Shown here in pieces: positions 12,001 to 18,000 of a DNA stretch of 64,000 bases. Numbering within the stretch: the first letter of the stretch is position 1; each line of letters begins with the position of its first letter. Source of the stretch: Macrocystis pyrifera. Lineage: Eukaryota > Sar > Phaeophyceae > Laminariales > Laminariaceae. The DNA lies in the NCBI GenBank assembly GCA_031763025.1, contig JASSKH010000024.1:6693523-6757522 (forward strand), written 5' to 3'. A program made the translations under genes and the position numbers. The notes below the pieces were generated by a model that was not told where the DNA came from, did no database searches, and saw nothing but the letters and a program-made list of their open reading frames with translations.

Positions 12001-15000
12001 CCACAGCACACCACGGACAGATCATGTCCAATCAGTAGATCACCTAGCTCCTTGGCCAGTCGTATGACCGCATCACATCTCCGACAGATGATGATCTATC
12101 TGTCTACAATAGATCAAGTAGATCATTACCTGCCGTTGTGAGAGGTTGTGCATGATCTATCCGTACAGTACAGATCCAACCCAGGAAACATGTGCTAGAT
12201 CCCGCAGATCATGCGAATCGTACGGGTTCCACACTGCGACCAACTTGAGCTACTGTAGAAAATCATACAGATCAGGGATAGCTGATCTATCTGCCTCAAG
12301 GGATCTAGATCATGGCGCGGGAAATATTCGACTGTCTCTGTCCGAGGTGTGGAAGCACAGGCCCTCGCAGCCTTACAACACCAGGACGGACGGAGCACGT
12401 CGAGTTTTTCACCGACCAGGCAGACGTTTTTTTTTTTTTTTCTTCTTCTCTTTTTTCACCTGAAGTGAAAGACGTGAGGTGTTATTGCTCGGTGAATCGC
12501 AAGTGAAAGAAGGAAGGAAAGAAGGAAAGAAGGGAGGGAGGAGTGAGCTGCATCCTGCAACATAAAAAACACTTGTGGGGCGGGCGGGCTCCGGCACCTT
12601 TGTGCGTGCGTACGTTCTTGCATACCGACGGCAGCAGCGTCGGATTACTTGCTGGCGGGGGGGGGGGGGGGTGTACTCATTATCATGCATGGCCGTAGTC
12701 GAATGACCATAGACCCTCGCACCCCTACAATACCGGAACGGAGCGCGTCGGGTTTTCACCGACCAGGCAGACATTGGTTGCACTAAGCGCGAGGCACCGT
12801 GAGGTGTCCGGTGAGTCGCATGAAGGGTAAGCTGCATCCTACTAAGAACCGCTTGTGAGGCGGACTTGCATATGGATGACAGCTTCAATGAGTTAGTTTA
12901 ATTTCCGGTGTGGCCACTTCCAGAGACAGCAATGGGAGTACTACGTAACTGCCTCTTGGGTGCCTTACCTTGAACACTACGTGGTACGATCAATTCCCTT
13001 GTGCAGAGTAAAGGTTCTTTACTTCGCACAAATGATCTAACTAGACGTCCAGCTGTGGGCGACCGCCAAAAAATAATATAAAATAAAAATAAATAAACGG
13101 TACCCTGGATGTCTAGCTCACGTAGTGAGCGGCATGTTTTACAGTGTCGTTGCCAACCGACGCCAACCCAACCCATATATAATATATATAATAGGGGGGG
13201 GGGGGGGGGGGGGGGTACTCATTATCGTTATCATGCGTGGCCGTAATCGTATGACCAGGGGGGGGGGGGGCATCGAGAGCACCGAGCGAGAGAATTCCGA
13301 CTTTCTCGAGAGTTTCCAGCCGGTGGTCTTAGGACGAGAGTAGCCGGACTCCCCTTCCCTTCCCCCCCGGTGTATACTTGTACATACCACACTATTTATA
13401 CTACTTCCGAGACTAGGACAGGGGGACAAAATCAAGTGAACACAAATAAACCTTTTCGTTCGTACGTAGACCTCCCCAACCGCACACAAGGTGCCGAATG
13501 TCCGCCTCCCTCACCAGCGGTTTTTTTTAGCAGGATGCAGGTCACTCCGTTCATGCGACTCACGGAACAACACCTCAAAGCGCCTCGTCGCGCTTGGTGC
13601 AAGCAATGTCTGCCTGGTCGGTGAAACCCGACGTGCCCCGTCCCGGCATTGTGGAGATGCGAGCGTCTATGGTCATCCAACTACGGCCATGCATGATAAT
13701 GAGTACACCCCCCCCCCCCCCCCCCCGCCCCGCTCGCTGGAACGGCGAAAACATACGAGGCGACGTGTCAAAAGGCAATCGACTTAGCGGTGGCATTTGT
13801 TTAGGGGGACTCAGGGAGAGGCCGGACTCTGAGTATTTACAGAGCTGCTCTCCTGCTCCGAGCGCAACCTAATCTCGAGCGAACGAAGCGAACCTCTCGC
13901 GCCCCCCGCCGCCTCGGAGTTGTTGACGGCACTCTCGCTTCGGGCGGCGGCGGCTCACGACTCACTAGAACGTGCGCAGGCTGCGGGCTTCTTCCTCCGG
14001 AGTAGTACCAGGCATGTGTTAGAGGTGTTTAACACTTACCTCTACCTTCCGCTCGGTGAGGACGGCGTCGATGACGCTTATCACTTCTTCTACCGACCCC
14101 GATGAGCCCGGTGGGAGCGATCGAAACACGAGCTCCAGCGATTCTTCCTGCGTGCGCGCGCGCGAGGGGGGGGGGGGGGGGAGGAGACGACGGCGGGTGC
14201 CAAGAGAATCAATTCCGCTGGGGTGTGTTTCGGGGTGATCAACGTTGAAGCTCAGGTTGCTGACGATTGTTGGAGATGGGTTCGCCGAAGGGGTTGCGAT
14301 CGTTTTTCAGCGCTCGATATTTTTCAGAACGGGGGGGTTAAGGTTGGTTAATACCGAACAACAGCAAGATGTTTTCGAAAGTATCTGGTCTAGAGAGAGA
14401 GAGAGAGGGAGCCTTCCGAAAATAACAACGCGCGACTTTTTACATAACGCTACGATTCCGATTGTACCGTCTTGTCGAGAAAAAATGGGCGCTAAGAAGC
14501 GGTCGCAGCAGCATCCCTGTTCGAAGTCAACGTTTTTTTTTTTTTGCGATATTACGCTTCGTGCATACTGTAGTTTCCTTTTTAGGTTTTGGTTTCCCTC
14601 GTTTTTCTTCTCCAGGGTCGTCGAAGCGTCATGTCATCTAACACCAAATTTGTCGGAAAGCAAAACATACTCACAGCACTATTGGCCCTCTCGGGATCCC
14701 AGAGAGAAAAATTGACGATACGTAGTAGGTTGACGATTTCACCAATGGTTGCGGTAACTGCGTGATTGGAGGGGGGTGGGAGATGATACGATTGTTGGTG
14801 TCCCGAGTTACAATGGTTGAGTACAAGGGGGTCGTACGGCACGGTCGCAAGCAGCACGACCCTCCCTACCCGTACATACTGCTGGTCGCTCACGCAGCTG
14901 CTCGTAGATGGTTGGTACCACCACCAAAGTTACCAACCATTGTCGATACCTTGGGGCCGGCCCCCAACGGGATTAGTACGAAAAAATACGTATACTGCTC

Positions 15001-18000
15001 GGACAGATCATCTGTTCCTACCTCGTGATCTAGATACTTTAGAGAAAGGGAAGATCTACCGTATATATATATATATATATTTCCTGATCTGCGTGATCCA
15101 CATGCAACTATGGAAACCATGCACACAGCGGACAGATCATCTACAGATAGATCATCTACGAGCATAGATCATGTATATCATCTGGTTCCGCAGCTGCCGC
15201 TGTGAGAGGTTGTGCAGGATCTGTACACAGTGGTGCAGGTCCGACCCAGGAATCGCGTCGTGGGTCATGCAGATTATACCACTCCCACCCCACCCGGCAA
15301 CACGACCTAGATCCTACAGATCGTACAGATCTGGGATAGATCCGCCCTGAAAAAAATCTACCGTGGATCATCAAGTGGAAATCGATGATCTGTCGGAGTT
15401 GAGTTAACGTAAAACGTGCTTTCTTGCCTTATTTCCATTTTGGTTTTCTTCGACACGACCCATACCCGACCGGACCCGACCCGACCCGACCTAACCCGAC
15501 CCGATCATTTGCAAAAATTCCCGTAGCTTATACCTGGCCTCATGTCACACAAATTACTCCCAGGTGTTAATACTTGCCGGTATCTCTAGCTGTTGAAGGC
15601 AGGTATCCGTCAGCTCTTCCCGCAAGAAACCCGACTCCCATCGCCCCCTCCTCGCCTTCCTCCTCTGTCTTATATCGTCGTCGCTCTTCTGTTCCTGTTC
15701 CTGTTCCTGTTCCTGTTCTTGTTCTTGTTCTTGTTCGTCTCCGGAAAATGCAGAAAGTTCTTCTCTGCTTTCCCGCTCCGTTCTGTCGCAGCTCTCAGGG
15801 CCGCCACCGGCGTCATCGACTTCCTCGCGGTGTTCCCCACCCACGTGAACAACCACGAACCTGCCGTTATTATTGCGCACGCATCGTACAAAAAAAAAAA
15901 GATTGGGGTTCTTGTTGCCTTTGGGATAATGTTTTTATGAGTGATCAACGCTGAAGCTCTCGTGCTGCAATTGTATCGTGTGCTTCCGAGGTGTATACTC
16001 ATTAACGTCTTCAATTTAGTACCAGGCACGAATTTACTACAGTAATCTCTCGCTAAACTCAAGTCATTAGTAAATAGAATTCGCCAGCACACAGCGTGTA
16101 GCTCGGAAACTGCCAGGTTCCAAACACAACAATAATAACAGTGATAACAATACTACAACAACTATTACGGGGGGCCATAGAAAACAGGACCAAATTTTTT
16201 GTTATAAAAAAAGGTAAATATATGGGTTTTTATGTATATCATAGGTCCTATTAACTATGTAATAACGATAGTTATAATACTACTATTTATAAAGTATTAA
16301 CAATAATAATAACACACCTGGTGTCTTGGCACGAGCAACATCAATCACAGAGCGGATATTTGTTTTTATCGGAGTAGAGTTTTTTTTACCATTCTCACTG
16401 CGCGTTGATTTTTTCGCCGATTTTTAATTTTCAAACCCTCGTCTTCGTCTTCCTCAAAACAATCGTAGCGACCCGCCCGTCACCATGTCCGATGACTTGC
16501 GCTTCTCGTAAGGAAGGGGGGGGGGGGGGGGGGGCGTACTCATTTGTTGCTTGCCTTAGTCATTTGACCATTGACCACGCATCCCTTTCGAGACGGAGCA
16601 CCGTTCCTACTCCTAATAGAGATACCTCCAACAATTGGGCGGTCATTACGCTGTTTCCATATATTACATAGAAACTTTTTGCTAATCTTATCCCCTTCCT
16701 GTTTGGCCTCCTGTGGCCACCATCTATCTCCAAGGATAGCGATCGTTTTCTCGCTGCTGTTCAGTGTATCAAACTCCTCTATATCACATTCATCTATTTC
16801 CCGCATCTCCTCTTCTAACACATCCCGTTCCTGGGGGGGGGGGGGGGGGGGGGGTGTACTCGATAAGAGAGATGTACTCGATCTCATGCATGGCCGTAGT
16901 CGTATGACCATAGACCCTCGCATCCCTACAATGCCGGGACCGGGACGGAGCATGTCGGGTTTTCACCGACCAGGCAGACATTGCTTGCACCAAGCGCGAA
17001 GCGCCGTGAGGTGTCCGGCGAGTCGCATGAAGGGTGAGCTGCATCCTACTAAGAACCGCTTGTGAGGCGGACTTGCATATGGATGACAGCTTCAATGAGT
17101 TAGTTTAATTTCCGATGTGGCCACTTCCAGAGACAGCAATGGGAGTACTATGTAACTGCCTCTTGGGTGCCTTACCTTGAACACTACGTGATACGATCAA
17201 TTCCCTTGTGCAGAGTAAAGGTTCTTTACTTCGCACAAATGATCTAACTAGACGACCAGCTGTGGGCGACCGCCAAAAAAATAAAAATAAATAAACGGTA
17301 CCCTGGATGTCTAGCTCACGTAGTGAGCGGCATGTTTTACAGTGTCGTTGCCAACCGACGCCAACCCAACCCTGGGGGGGGAGGGATAATTTTCAAACCC
17401 TCGTATTCCTCTTCCTCAAAACAATCGTAGCGACCCGCCTGTCACCATGTCGGATGACTCGCGCTACTCTCAAGGCAGGGGGGGGGGGGGGGGGGGCGTT
17501 CTTCTCTCATGTTGCGGGAAAGCGCCAAAAGACGACGCCTCGACGGATCCGAAAACACCGGCCTCCTGCTACAGCATCTTTTGATCACGAGCGACATCCA
17601 CCCCACCCCTCAAACCTTACTTCGAGACCCAAACGTTCCAGAGGCTGCGGTTTTTGAACCCCGGATGGGATCGCCCACCTACACTAAAACTAGTATGTTG
17701 TGGACAAGAGACGTCTTGACGCGTCAAAAAAGACTTCGAGACCAAGGATGCCAGGAGACCGCGGTTTGACCCCTTCACTGACCGCCATCTGCACTTAAAC
17801 TAGTATGTTAAGGACAAAACACGCCTTGACGCGTCGAACCAGACTTTCAGATGCCAGGAGACCGCGGTCTGATCCATTGACTGGCCGCCTCTCTCCACTA
17901 AAGCTACTGTAGTGTACCGAGGATAGAAGACGCCTTTGTCCGAACTAGACGATCTTCTATTGCAGCATGCTTGACCGCGAGCGACACCCACCCCAACCCT

